DNA of 64,000 nucleotides from Channallabes apus (Eukaryota; Chordata; Actinopteri; Siluriformes; Clariidae). The stretch is from positions 29,891,254 to 29,955,253 of the forward strand of contig CM060124.1 in assembly GCA_030522415.1 (NCBI GenBank), read 5' to 3'. The translations under genes and the position numbers were made by a program. Positions within the stretch are counted from its first letter, which is position 1. Every line of letters starts with the position of its first letter. The notes beneath the pieces were generated by a model. It saw only the letters and a program-made list of their open reading frames with translations. It searched no databases and was not told where the DNA came from. Below are positions 1 to 9,966 of this stretch, one piece after another.

Positions 1-480
1 AAAAGAATGAATGGAACGACTGAAAGGAAAATCACATGTTAAGGGAAAAAGATACAATGAAACATGTTAAGAAAAGAAAGAAAAAGCATAGGCCTACTCT
101 AAAAAAAATAAAAAATAAAGAAAAAAATAAACCTTAAGAAAGAAAGAATATAAAAGGAGAAAGAACTGCTCTATAAAGAAAGGAGAAATGAACAAAAGAA
201 AGATTTAAACTAATAACTTTATGTAGAAAAAAATACAAAATAATCATACAATCTAAAAAGCAATAAAAGAAAATGAATGAAAGAACAAAATACACATTAA
301 GGAAAAAAGAAACAAAGAAATTAAGAGAGAAGTACAGTGTAAGGCAAAGAAAGCATGAAAGAACTACCCTGTAAATAAGGAGACATTTATGGTTTAATGT
401 TTCTGGAAGGAGTCTCCAGTGTCAACACCTTTTTTTTTTAACCATTTTTCCACCATGAGAAATTCATCAAGAGAGAAAAA
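1..480. other. A/purine-rich spacer
   Basis: The + strand is dominated by A and G, with many short AAAG and GAAA runs and no long open frame. I see no gene here. Near its right edge (about 399-420) lies one copy of a dispersed GGAGTCTCCAGT motif that recurs near 26090, 27010 and 30270. Confidence 0.5.
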
Positions 481-483
481 CAA

Positions 484-722
484 CATGGAGGCTGGTGGTG
501 GTTGGAGCTCCAGGGTTGGAGTTTGTTTCCTGCACATGTTCTCCCCAGGCTTGGTGGGTTTCCTCCGGGTACTCCGGTTTCCTCCAACAGTCCAAAGACA
601 TGCAGATTAGGCTAATTGGCGTTCCCAAATTCCCTGTCCATGTTGTACCCTGTGTATCCCCTGGGATAGACTCTAGTCCTCCTCCTACCCTGTACATGAG
701 AATGAGTGAGAGAACGAGTGGC
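484..722 (+). mobile_element. tRNA-derived SINE family A, partial copy
   Basis: The sequence shares the family A body seen elsewhere in the window: the TTGGTGGGTTTCCTCCGGGT block, the AGTCCAAAGACATGCAGATT block and the GGCTAATTGGCGTTCCCAAA block, followed by a shortened tail. The tRNA-like head is degraded. Full copies, such as 33119-33494, have recognisable A and B boxes. The short open frames crossing this copy are read-through of the SINE body and not genes. Confidence 0.85.
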
Positions 723-1129
723 TAATTTCAGTAATATAAAAGCAATAAAGCACCTTCTTGAAGTTATTAACGGTAGCGGTCATGCTGCATGACATCACCC
801 CTGATGTTGATTAGTTTCCTACCAAAGCATACCGCTAAGTGTTTTATTTCTTACACAGCATTTAAAGGAGAACTGCTTACTTTATTGATTATAACTGATG
901 GTGCTTAAGTGCACCTGGAATGTCACGCCATTTCATCTTAACTCATGAGGTTTCATCATCTTTGTCCTTTGCTTTTATCTGTAAAGGAATGAGTGATGGA
1001 GGCAGATGTTCACTCGAGCTTGAAGGCACGAAGACACAATGATAGCTTTGTGTCTGCTTCCATCTGGTGGTCGGGATGAACTTGGTGGTCTGTTCATGTC
1101 TGTTTTAGAGAATTGCCCGGTTGACAAAT

Positions 1130-2343
1130 GGGCCCGTATTCACAAAGCTTCTTATGCGTAGAAGCTGCTCCTAGTGACCAAATTCTGAGAAAATTGTTAG
1201 TGAAGATAAAAATGATTTTAGGAAACATCTTAGCCCTAAAAACAGCTCCTAAGGGGAAACGTAAGAGTAGAGAGGACTTAAGATTATCTATAGCAGAGGA
1301 CAAAATGGCATAAAGAAGAAACACTGAACGTAAAGCTAAAAGTAAACACTACTCTTCTGTCCAGATTATTTTGTTGTTGTTGTTTTACTCTTGGATTGTT
1401 GACTGTATACCATCTAAAAGTGCAACTTAAACAGACTGTCTGCAATCATGTAAATTAATAAAAGCTGAGCCATTTTGCTCCCATCAATCTAAAATGGATT
1501 ACAAGTAATAAAATCAATATGATAAATAAATGTAACTTAAATATAAATATAGTAACTTCTGTGTGGTTGTTTCAAAAGTAGACACATTTTCAAGATTTGT
1601 CTGTTTAAATTAACTTTAAGACATTTAGCCTATAGCAGAAACTTTGCCTAAAGTACCCTGTAATCATAAATATACAGTTTTATTATATACAAACATTATG
1701 ATCTCATTGTCTCTTCTATTATAACACATTCTATTTTCACAAAGAGTGCTTTTTAAGACCTTTGCAAAGGTCAGAGGTTATTTTTATCGACCAATCACAG
1801 TCCCTGAAATGCTGCATCATCCCTAGCAATGGGGTCGACCACACCTCCTCACTAAGATAAAGGTTTTTGTACAGGGTGACACAAAAAAAAAAAACGGGAA
1901 CTTTTTTTTTTTACAATCCAATAAAACTAGACGTGATAAAAGAAATAAATTTTATTCATATTAATTGACACCTAAAACTTGCCATTTACGAACCATTGAT
2001 GGAATTTATCATATTTTAAAAATTACGTCCTTTAGATGGCGTCCTACTGTACGAATAAATTCAAAAGTTCCTGTTATTCTGTGTCACGCTGTACTTTCCT
2101 TACTCAGAGTTGCTCTGAGAAGTTTCCTAAATCACTTTTAGTCTAGGACTCCCAGCTAGGACTTTTTAAGCTAAGATAGGATCTCTCTGAGAAAATTCTA
2201 ACAAGCTTTGTGAATATGGTTTGTGAAGATGTTTTGTGAATTATTTATATCTTTACTAACATTTCGTTCTAAATTTAAAAGGAAACTCTAAGAAAAGATT
2301 TTTTTTAATTTTTAGAATTTTCGTGCTTTGTGAATATGGGCCC
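1130..2343. mobile_element. Non-autonomous DNA element with GGGCCC termini
   Basis: The left end reads GGGCCCGTATTCACAAAGC and the right end, reverse-complemented, reads GGGCCCATATTCACAAAGC. Internal segments such as CTTTGTGAATATGG near 2205 repeat the terminus. No transposase frame is visible. GGGCCC-type ends with internally repeated termini resemble PIF/Harbinger-derived MITEs of fish; that assignment is inference. No clean target duplication could be read. A second, smaller inverted-repeat element is nested at 1869-2094. Confidence 0.6.
1869..2094. mobile_element. Short nested inverted-repeat element (MITE-like)
   Basis: The left end GTACAGGGTGACACA and the right end, reverse-complemented GTACAGCGTGACACA, pair over about 15 bases. 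The similarity continues inward through an A-run to GGAACTTTT. The length is about 226 bases and there is no open frame. The family is not identified; a mariner-type MITE is possible. It sits inside the GGGCCC element, so it is younger than that host. Confidence 0.55.
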
Positions 2344-2518
2344 TTGAGCATTAATGATGTTCCTCCTCTGAGTTGCTGGGGTTACCGTCCATAAAAAAAG
2401 TCTGAGAGTGCCTTTGGATCAAGAGGAGCCAGATGAAGTAGTTTGTTAGCTCTTTGAAAGTTTCCTTCTGGTAGAGTCGCTTGAGGAATGTCCCAGTAGT
2501 AGACCCAGAGTTCATCTC

Positions 2519-2576
2519 AACCACCAGATGGAAACAGACACAATGATGGCTTTGTGTCTGCATTCATCTGGTGGTT
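2519..2576. repeat. Perfect-loop hairpin / cruciform candidate
   Basis: AACCACCAGATG followed by a GACACAA arm pairs with TTGTGTCTGC and CATCTGGTGGTT across a short loop. The stem is about 25 bp with two mismatches. The homologous site near 1040-1075 keeps only one arm of the outer stem. This may be a foldback element remnant. Confidence 0.55.
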
Positions 2577-2770
2577 GACATGAACTGTCATCGTGTTTTA
2601 GATAATTGTCTGTTGACAAATGGATGCCTGGTGTGTGTGGTGCCAAAGGATTGCCTTGGCTTGCAGCTCTATGTCCAGAACCTCACCGATCATCATAAGC
2701 TGTGGGTAGTAACTAAAAGATCTGGAGCATTAATGATGTTCCTCCTCAGGGTTGCTGGGCTTTATTTTCA

Positions 2771-3125
2771 TCATAAAAGTTTACAAAAACCTTTTTTAAT
2801 AAAAAGAAATTAAGTTATCATAGAGCTGCAAGTATTTTACTGTGACACTTTTTCAAATTTAAAATTGGATTTGTGTTTTGATTTGCAAGAAGCTAATTTT
2901 GTAAGAGCTGTTTTATTAGTTAAATGTTTGATGTGTGACTAATGTCACGCTGTGGATCGTCCAAAACACAGAACCATAAACTCATCTAGTGGTACATTGA
3001 TGCCATTGCAGAAAAATCCCCCCAAATCCTCAACTTTCACTATTACTCAAGTACTGTATATACAGTAGTGGTACAGAGCTCACAATATAACTGCTAGTTC
3101 TTTGTGTGGAGAAAAACCCCTAAAG
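2771..3125. other. AT-rich spacer, nothing recognised
   Basis: Low-complexity AT-rich DNA with no long open frame and no repeat that I could match elsewhere in the window. Confidence 0.4.
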
Positions 3126-3316
3126 AATTTGCCTTTCTGTTTCAGCTGCTCCCATCTTGGGGATCGCCATAGCGGCCCATCCAATCTGCACACAACTTTT
3201 ACAGGTTTTACGGCAGATGGGACTGGCACTGCATCCCGTGGCTAGGGTTTGGGCATTGGGTGAGAACTGAACCCGGGCCTTACGCATGGAAGGCGAAAAA
3301 TCTACCAAGCACATTA
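3126..3316 (-). mobile_element. tRNA-headed SINE with RTE-like tail (family C)
   Basis: On the minus strand there is a B-box-like GGGTTCAGTTCTCACC near the 5-prime part. The sequence ends in GATGGGAGCAGCTGAAA followed by an A-rich end. A tail of the type GGGAGCAGCCGAAAG is common at the 3-prime end of fish SINE/RTE-type retroposons. The match is from memory of the family pattern, so the class is likely and the name is not assigned. The 64-residue minus-strand frame across it is read-through. Confidence 0.55.
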
Positions 3317-3650
3317 GGGGGGAAAATTTAAGTAGATATTTCTACAGTGGCAGAGAAGTGCAAAACAAAATAACATAACATAAAATTCGATTTTAAATAT
3401 GAAAACAAAATAACAAAACTGAAAACAAATTAACAAAACAAAGCAAAATGAAAAATCCGAGAACAAAGTAACAAAACTGAAAACACCATAACATATCAGA
3501 AAACACAACGACATGTGCAGAAACAAAATACCAAATGCGAAAACATGATGACAATTTAGTCAAAGCAGACAAGGTAGGATAAAGTTTGCAAATTAAATTC
3601 TTATCGCTGATTGGGAGAGACATCTATCTCTCTATCACACTCTTCCAAAC

Positions 3651-3768
3651 CGCAGTCCAGTGGTTAAGGCATTGGACTACGGTTCGGAAGATTCCAGGTT
3701 CAAAACCCACAAACACCAAGTTGCCACTGTTGGGCCCTTGAGCAAGGCCCTTAACTCTCAACTGCTCA
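3651..3768 (+). mobile_element. SINE family B, 5-prime half (continues at 9900)
   Basis: The tRNA-like head contains GTGGTTAAGGCATTGGACTA and the B-box-like AGGTTCAAAACCC, followed by GTTGCCACTGTTGGGCCCTT. It stops at CAACTGCTCA, where the GGGCCC terminus of the Harbinger-like element begins. The missing 3-prime half resumes at 9900. Uninterrupted copies at 28717-28822 and 48272-48437 confirm that the two halves are adjacent in the family. Confidence 0.85.
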
Positions 3769-4260
3769 GGGCCCGGTTTCTCGATAACGCACACTATTCG
3801 CGCGCTAAGAAGACTCTTAAGATATATCTTACGTTAAGTGATAACTTTTAAAAGTGTATTTCTCGAACTGTCTCTTAGGAGTCTTCTTAAGTCGCTGCCT
3901 CTTACGTCCGACGTTACGCGGCGCTGTCTACAGTGAAGGTCCTGAATTAGCGGACATCGGTGGCTCAGGAATCGATTTTTCACTCCTTTTTCATGACAGC
4001 GTTAAGAAAGACGGCACTTTCTATGCAAATTAAACATTGCACTAAATTCTTTTAATAGCGTTTATTTCGACATGGGTTAACTTATCAATAACATGCCATA
4101 ATATACAAATATATAAATTAAATCACCAAACTGTCGCTAATATTTTCATGTAACAGCTGATAACACTCTTCACCAGCTTCAGAAACAATGTGAAGTGTCA
4201 GTTGTTGGGGTTGTATAGCGCACTATGGAATGAATACGATGAGATGACAGAGTGGAGGTT

Positions 4261-4869
4261 TAATACCCCTATCTCACACGCGGGGCCGTAAGTGCGGTTC
4301 ATTATGATTCGGCGCGAGTTTTGGTGCTGTTATTACGTTTCCATTTTACCACGCAAAAAAAATTACATGTTTAACATGTGGAAGCTCGCGGACCTGGCAG
4401 ATCTTCGCGGACCGTCGGGCGGCCACTCGAGGTGGATCACGATGCCTAATACCCCTCTCTCAACTGTGTGGTGCCTAATACCCCTCTCTCACCTGTGTGG
4501 TGCCTAATACCCCTCTCTCACCTGTGTGGTGCCTAATACCCCTCTCTCACCTGTGTGGTGCCTAATACCCCTCTCTCACCTGTGTGGTGCCTAATACCCC
4601 TCTCTCACCTGTGTGGTGCCTAATACCCCTCTCTCACCTGTGTGGCCGGACTCATCTCCGTGAGCTGCCGCGATTGCCCACGACGTTCCTTTAATGTTCC
4701 GCGAAGTTCTGCAAAGTCTGCAAGCTTCCGCGAGGACCAGCAAAAAATTAATCGTTTAATTTTTCACGCGGAAAGATGGAAAACGTAATCACAGCGCAAA
4801 AACTCGGGGTGAATCATGATCAAGCCTACGGCCACAGCGCGAGCCCGCGCAGGTGAGATAGGGGTATAA
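4261..4869. mobile_element. Long-TIR MITE ending in TAATACCCCTATCTCAC
   Basis: The left arm from 4261 and the right arm ending at 4869 are inverted copies over roughly 180 bases. Shared blocks include ATACCCCTATCTCAC at the tip, a TTACGTTT-CCAT block and a CTCGCGGA/CTTCGCGGA block further in. No protein is encoded. The apex is occupied by a 29-bp minisatellite whose unit contains the terminal motif. It is nested in the Harbinger-like element. The target duplication is ambiguous. Confidence 0.65.
4443..4645 (+). repeat. 29-bp minisatellite, 7 exact-length copies
   Basis: Seven head-to-tail units of 29 bases start at 4443, 4472, 4501, 4530, 4559, 4588 and 4617. They are identical except for one base in the first unit (CAACTG for CACCTG). 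Each unit contains TAATACCCCTCTCTCACC, nearly the terminal sequence of the surrounding MITE. There are no spacers, so it is not a CRISPR array. Confidence 0.95.
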
Positions 4870-5125
4870 CACACCGCATGTCACAGCGAGTCAAACCGCA
4901 TGAGTGAATACTGTAGGGGTATTAAACATTACAGTCACACAGAAACATGAATGGATGCGGGGTTTGAAACTCCCATGGTTATTTTCTCATTTAACTAAAT
5001 CAAATTTCATAAAAATAAAACGTGTCAAAAGAAAAACCCATAAAGTTATGGATAATGGCTAATGATCAATGAAACATATTTTAAACAGAAAGCAGAGAGC
5101 AGCTGGACATCGGGACGGGGAGTGT

Positions 5126-5156
5126 ACAGTAAGTACAGTAAGTACAGTAAGTACGA
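5126..5156 (+). repeat. 9-bp tandem repeat GTACAGTAA
   Basis: Three full copies of GTACAGTAA and a partial fourth lie inside the Harbinger-like element, next to the possible transposase relic. On the minus strand they translate as a TYC repeat that ends recognisable similarity. Confidence 0.8.
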
Positions 5157-5235
5157 CGCGTTGGTCTGGCACGCGCAGGTCTGAGCAGCTCAAGAAGCTC
5201 CATAATCTGTTGCCTTGGAAAACAAAACTTTTTAT
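5150..5235 (-). pseudogene. Possible HARBI1-type transposase N-terminal relic
   Basis: On the minus strand the reading frame gives FPRQQIMELLELLRPARARP followed by TRR. The pattern (FPR, hydrophobic helix ELLELL, RP, then RPTRR) resembles the segment of PIF/Harbinger transposases upstream of the helix-turn-helix. It is short, interrupted by the 9-bp repeat, and without catalytic residues. It could be chance; the GGGCCC termini of the host element make it more credible. Confidence 0.35.
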
Positions 5236-6029
5236 TTATTTTTTTAATAACGACCACGGGGAAAATATGAAAAGGGCTGAAGTTTTGTCTAAAGGAAACA
5301 TGTACATGACCCACACGGCTCCACGGACGGCGCCGTCTTCAGTTTAACACAACACCACGCTGTATCGCTGCCTAATTGTTCGCCACCTGTTTAATATTAA
5401 TAGTGATTGGCAATTTTAATGCGTTAGTCACATTATGAAATAGGCTAATTAAAAGTCACTCTATTAGTTCTGATATGAAATAAAATAATATTCTTAAACA
5501 GGTCTACAGTATATTCCATCATTAATACGACTTTGATAACGTGCCATAATGTGTTTGCATACACCGCTGATTTATAAAGACTGCTGCTCAGTGGCGGCCA
5601 CTAGCGTCTTGAGCTGAAACTACGCTAAGAATGAGTTAAGGTTGGTCCAGACCAACCTTACGAACGTCTGACTTAGCTAAGAGATACTTAACGTAAGAAC
5701 GTTTCGGGAAATGCGCCATAACGTTAAGAGAGAGGTTAAGGTACAACTTAAGAACTACACTGTAAAAAGTGATTTTTTGACCTTGTAAATAATGGTAACA
5801 TTATTTAAGTATGTTTTACAAACAAATACTATTTTGTCTTTTTACTTAAAAATGGCATGTTTAATTCAGTACATTACTTGCAGTTTCTTTGTAATTTATT
5901 ATACAAAGATACATATGTAAATTTAAATACAATCTCCTCAGTAATATTTACTTAGTGTTTGCCATCTAATCAAATCACACCAAAAATGAACAACTTAAAG
6001 TAAAATATACTCAGTTCGGCAAGGTAATG

Positions 6030-6119
6030 GACTACGTGCACGCAGACTCGTGACGTACTTCCGCTTTGGCTCCGAAGTTTGAAGCGGCGCGTACAGAGGA
6101 AAAGAAGAGAGATTTCACC
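6030..6119 (+). promoter_or_regulatory. Promoter-like segment inside the CACTG element
   Basis: A GC-richer patch in AT-rich surroundings contains ACGTGCACG, TGACGTAC (CRE-like) and ACTTCCGC (ETS-like). It lies directly upstream of an ATG in good context (ACCATGG). This resembles a small TATA-less housekeeping promoter. No transcription evidence is available. Confidence 0.4.
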
Positions 6120-6642
6120 ATGGCTAATGTGAATTTTACCACGGTAAGTTATTAATATGCTAAGTAATTATTTGAAATATGTTTGCAGAAAAGTGTAGAG
6201 TCATTAAGCTATCTGCAGCCCCAGTGGTTTGTGCCTACCGTTTCTTTTTTTTATTGAGGTACAAGTGCTAAAAGTGTTCATGTTAACAGTGTTAACAGAT
6301 GTTTGGATAACGTTAAAACTTAATCTTAGTTTTGTTAAAGAGAGTTAAATAATTACTAAATGAAGCTATTAATATAGTTGACAGAGTTTGCGATTTGCAC
6401 CACAATTCGTTATTAGCAAACCTATTAGCATCCGTGCAAACTTAGCTCGAGGCATTGCCCTGTCGTGTTCTAGCATTCTGTCCCAGTAAAGTTCGAGCTG
6501 CCGAAATTTAATAATCACCCTGTTTTTCGCGTCTTAATCACACAGGATTAACGTTAGTTTTTAAAATGCACTTGTACAAGGCAAATATTACCTTGAACTT
6601 TATTTATATTGTTTACCTATACTATTGGGTATGATAGCTATA

Positions 6643-8262
6643 CAGTGGTGTGAAAAACTATTTGCCGCCTACCTGATTTCTTCTTCTTTTGCATGTTTGT
6701 CACACAAAATGTTTCTGATCATCAAACACATTTAACTATTAGTCAAAGATAACACAAGTAAACACAAAATGCAGTTTTTAAATGAGGGGTTTTATTATTT
6801 AGGGAGAAAAAAAATCCAAACCTACATGGCCCTGTGTGAAAAAGTAATTACCCCCTGAACCTAATAACTGGTTGGGCCACCCTTAGCAGCAATAACTGCA
6901 ATCAAGCGTTTGCGATAACTTGCAACGAGTCTTTTACAGCGCTCTGGAGGAATTTTGGCCCACTCATCTTTGCAGAATTGTTGTAATTCAGCTTTATTTG
7001 AGAGTTTTCTAGCATGAACCGCCTTTTTGAGGGCATGCCACAACATCTCAATAGCATTCAGGTCAGGACTTTGACTAGGCCACTCCAAAGTCTTCATTTA
7101 GTTTTTCTTCAGCCATTCAGAGGTGGATTTGCTGGTGTGTTTTGGGTCACTGTCCTGCTGCAGCACCCAAGATCGCTTCAGCTTGAGTTGACGAACAGAT
7201 GGCCGGACATTCTCCTTCAGGATTTTTTGGTAGACAGTAGAATTCATGGTTCCATCTATCACAGCAAGCCTTCCAGGTCCTGAAGCAGCAAAACAACCCC
7301 AGACCATCACACTACCACCACCATATTTTACTGTTGGTATGATGTTCTTTTTCTGAAATGCTGTGTTACTTTTACGCCAGATGTAACGGGAAACGCACCT
7401 TCCAAAAAGTTCAACTTTTGTCTCGTTGGTCCACAAGGTATTTTCCCTAAAGTCTTGGCAATCATTGAGATGTTTTTTTAGCAAAATTGAGACGAGCCTT
7501 AATGTTCTTTTTGCTTAAAAGTGGTTTGCGCCTTGGAAATCTGCCATGCAGGCCGTTTTTGCCCAGTCTCTTTCTTATGGTGGAGTCGTGAACACTGACC
7601 TTAATTGAGGCAAGTGAGGCCTGCAGTTCTTTAGATGTTGTCCTGGGGTCTTTTGTGGCCTCTCGGATGAGTCGTCTCTGCGCTCTTGGGGTAATTTTGG
7701 TCGGCCGGCCACTCCTGGGAAGGTTCACCACTGTTCCATGTTTTTGCCATTTGTGGATAATGGCTCTCACTGTGGTTCGCTGGAGTCCCAAAGCTTTAGA
7801 AATGGCTTTATAACCTTTACCAGACTGATAGATCTCAATTACTTTTGTTCTCATTTGTTCCTGAATTTCTTTGGATCTTGGCATGATGTCTAGCTTTTGA
7901 GGTGCTTTTGGTCTACTTCTCTGTGTCAGGTAGCTCCTATTTAAGTGATTTCTTGATTGAAACAGGTGTGGCAGTAATCAGGCCTGGGGGTGACTACAGA
8001 AATTGAACTCAGGTCTGATAAACCACAGTTAAATTCTTTTTTAACAAGGGGGGCAATCACTTTTTCACACAGGGCCATGTAGATTTGGAGTTTTTTTCTC
8101 CCTTAATAACATAAACCTTCATTTAAAAACTGCATTTTGTGTTCAATTATGTTATCTTTGACTAATAGTTAACGGTTTTTGATGAGCAGAAACATTTAAG
8201 TGTGACAAACATGCAAAAGAATAAGAAATCAGGAAGGGGGCAAATAGTTTTTCACACCACTG
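6643..8262 (-). mobile_element. Tc1-like transposon
   Basis: Terminal inverted repeats start CAGTGGTGTGAAAAACTATT at the left and mirror it at the right. The element is flanked by TA dinucleotides at 6641-6642 and 8263-8264. Its length of about 1.6 kb is normal for fish Tc1 elements. The inverted repeats extend about 200 bases, giving an IR/DR-like arrangement. The transposase is on the minus strand and is broken. It is nested in intron 1 of the transposon-borne gene. Confidence 0.95.
6861..7884 (-). pseudogene. Tc1-type transposase, inactivated
   Basis: Read right to left, the N-terminal part (from 7884) begins MPRSKEIQEQMRTKVIEIYQ and carries the paired helix-turn-helix and GRPTKIT hook. 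The catalytic core follows with VKYGGGSVMVWGCF, QQDSDPKHT (second Asp) and SPDLNAIEMLW (Glu). Three lesions are seen: one extra A in an A-run near 7483 shifts the frame after NFAKK; the first catalytic Asp region reads WTNET instead of the usual WTDET; and an AAA-to-TAA change at 7098-7100 stops translation before MKTLEWPSQ. The element cannot make its own transposase. Confidence 0.92.
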
Positions 8263-9899
8263 TATATAGAAATCGATAAGGTGACATACTGCACACTTTT
8301 GCAATTACAGAAGTCTAAATGCTTGTTTAAATAAATCTTAATTAACAATCAACCTTATATAAGTTGTAAAGCCTATATTTTATTTCATGATGTTCTTTTA
8401 CTGACCAACATCCACTTTACACGTGGTTGATATCTGCAAGCAGTTAAAAATTAATACTGACATGAACATTTCTTACATTCTTTTACAGATATTGCAGTCA
8501 CTATTCAAACTAATGCAAGGTAAGTTGGCAATACTTTACTACAGCACACATATGTATTCACATGTGTATCGTTTAACTGTAGGTGCCCGAGAATGAGGTG
8601 GTTATCACTAAATGTTTCTATCTACTGTCTAATTGTGTATTAGTCTCATTATTGTAACTTAACAGCATACAACTATTACAGCATACAGATACTGCTGAAG
8701 AAACTGCATATTGGGTTTAAATATGCAGAAAATGCTAAATATACTGAAGACTAGTGGACAGTTTGTCTCAGAACAGGAACCCACTGAGGAAAATTGATAA
8801 GGTGATACTGTACAGTATTTTAACCACTTTGCACTGATTTGTATATTTCACAGGATGTCAGCAGAGACATGATTAGGGATACTTTCTCCAGTCATGTCAT
8901 GAAAAGCATCGTACTGAGCAGATCTGTAGAAGAAGAAGTTGCTAGTATATCTGATGTCATCATTGTCATCGAGGGTACTGAGGTGCTGCTGGGATGTAAA
9001 AATCTCACAAATGCATGTCTTTCACTCATGGGCTGCATTTACTCCCTAAATTTGAGCTATCCCCCAAAGCTGAGAAACACATTTGAAGTGTTCCAGAAAA
9101 TCTTTCTTGGGCTAGATGCTTTAAAGTTTTCTCCAAAGGTTAACTCTTTACATAGAAAGCTTGTAATCTAGTTGGGCACTACAGTACTTGCACTTATTGC
9201 ACTTATGCTGTTTTACTGTGTTTTTTGTTTGTTTGTTTTTTGCAAGAAAGGCAGCTACTAGTTTAACATTATTTGCACTTTTATACTTTTGTATTTTATA
9301 TCTGCAACTGAGATTGTTCATGTTATATTTAAAGGTTTTATATGTTTAAATGTTTATGCACTTTAATGCACTGTGGTTGTTCTAAAAAAAAGTTTACTGG
9401 AGTAAAATGCACTATAGTGTACCATTTATCAAACAAATGCAGTTTTACTACTTTTTTTATTTCATGCTCTCATCTGTTAAGGAATCTCAAAGAAATAAAA
9501 GATTTCAAGTAAAATGTATGTCAGTGTTATTTTATTGACCACCATTTAAATACATAAACAACATCAAATGTTAAAATAATATTTAAAGTAAAGGTTACTC
9601 CATTTAAAATGAGATAACTAGGATTATTGTGTAAAAAAAAACATTTATAAGCATTCCTTGAGTAAAATATATAAAGAAACAGTCAATACAGTTTACTGGG
9701 AAATTCCAAGTAAACTTTACTTTACTGAGATTTTCTAATTAAAGCTACAGTTCTTTGTGTTTAGTTTTTACTTGGAAATTCTATTGAAATTACTCACATT
9801 TTCTAAGTGAAAAAACTTTCCTAACTTTTTTTAAGTAAATCCTACTCCACATTTTTTTCAGTGTACTTAGCGATAAGAAGCTTTCGAGAAACCGGGCCC

Positions 9900-9966
9900 T
9901 GATGTGTAATGAGATTTTAAAAAATGTAAGTCGCTCTGGATAAGATCGTCTGCCAAATATGTAAAT
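9900..9966 (+). mobile_element. SINE family B, 3-prime half
   Basis: This continues the copy broken at 3768: GATGTGTAATGAGATTTT, then AATGTAAGTCGCTCTGGATA and GTCTGCCAAAT. Together with 3651-3768 it makes one full-length SINE, which proves the 6.1-kb block between them is an insertion. Confidence 0.88.

Larger units (their letters stand above)
1034..2770. repeat. Direct duplication, first copy interrupted by a TIR element
   Basis: A segment near 1034-1129 (ACACAATGAT, TTTGTGTCTGC, CATCTGGTGGT, TTGACAAATG) recurs at about 2535-2612. The segment just right of the GGGCCC element (2346-2375, GAGCATTAATGATGTTCCTC) recurs at 2728-2757. The two copies are therefore direct repeats about 1.5 kb apart. 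The first is split by the element at 1130-2343, and about 100 bases present in the second copy are missing from the first. I do not recognise a coding function. Confidence 0.6.
6120..9171 (+). pseudogene. SAMD3-like multicopy fish gene, 3-prime part, carried by a transposon
   Basis: Exon-like pieces are: 6120-6143 (ACCATGG start, 8 codons MANVNFTT, then GTAAGT donor), 8489-8519 (TTTTACAG acceptor, 31 bases, GTAAGT donor) and 8854-9171 (TTTCACAG acceptor, stop TAG). The last exon reads DVSRDMIRDTF, then a hydrophobic IIVIEGTEVLLG, then LMGCIYSLNLSYP and FEVFQKIFLGLD, ending KVNSLHRKL. From memory, this C-terminal pattern (acidic/valine strand, YALNLSYP-like, FEV-QKIF-LD) is shared by many fish proteins annotated as sterile alpha motif domain-containing protein 3-like. 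No SAM domain is visible. Joining the three pieces shifts the frame (24+31 bases) and hits an early stop, so internal exons are probably deleted. A Tc1 sits antisense in the first intron. Confidence 0.5.
5758..9863 (+). mobile_element. CACTG-ended transposon carrying a spliced gene
   Basis: The element starts CACTGTAAAAAGTGATTTTT and ends, reverse-complemented, CACTGAAAAAAATGT. It is flanked by TA at 5756-5757 and 9864-9865. Two shorter relatives in the window (48045-49036 and 55319-55623) share the CACTGTAAAAAATA terminus and also have 2-bp flanking repeats (TG and CA). CACTR ends with 2-bp duplications fit animal CMC (CACTA/EnSpm) elements; this is inference because no transposase is present. 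Minus the nested Tc1, the element is about 2.5 kb. It holds a promoter-like GC-rich patch (6040-6119), a short first exon, a mini exon, a 3-prime coding exon and an AATAAA at 9494. Confidence 0.65.
3769..9899. mobile_element. Harbinger-like TIR element inserted in SINE B
   Basis: The left terminus GGGCCCGGTTTCTCGATAA pairs with the right terminus, reverse complement GGGCCCGGTTTCTCGAAAGC. The junction sits exactly where SINE B is interrupted, so both ends are well defined. Any target duplication is imperfect; a TCA with a 2-bp loss at the right would fit a 3-bp duplication. A minus-strand stretch at about 5150-5230 reads FPRQQIMELLELLRP then a RPTRR motif, which resembles the N-terminal part of HARBI1-type transposases. 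That supports a decayed PIF/Harbinger copy, with moderate confidence. About 1.9 kb of the span is the element itself; two further elements are nested in it. Confidence 0.65.

Noticed and set aside
2351..2563. 70-residue minus ORF with acidic end
   Set aside because: Lies in a duplicated non-coding segment and shows no recognisable family.
4443..4645. CRISPR-like regular 29-base repeats
   Set aside because: Units are directly adjacent with no spacers, in a eukaryotic MITE; it is a minisatellite.
8839..8853. Start codon at 8839 for the SAMD3-like exon
   Set aside because: This ATT/ATG-rich leader is the intron end: TTTCACAG at 8846-8853 is a consensus acceptor, so the MYISQ prefix is not likely to be coding.
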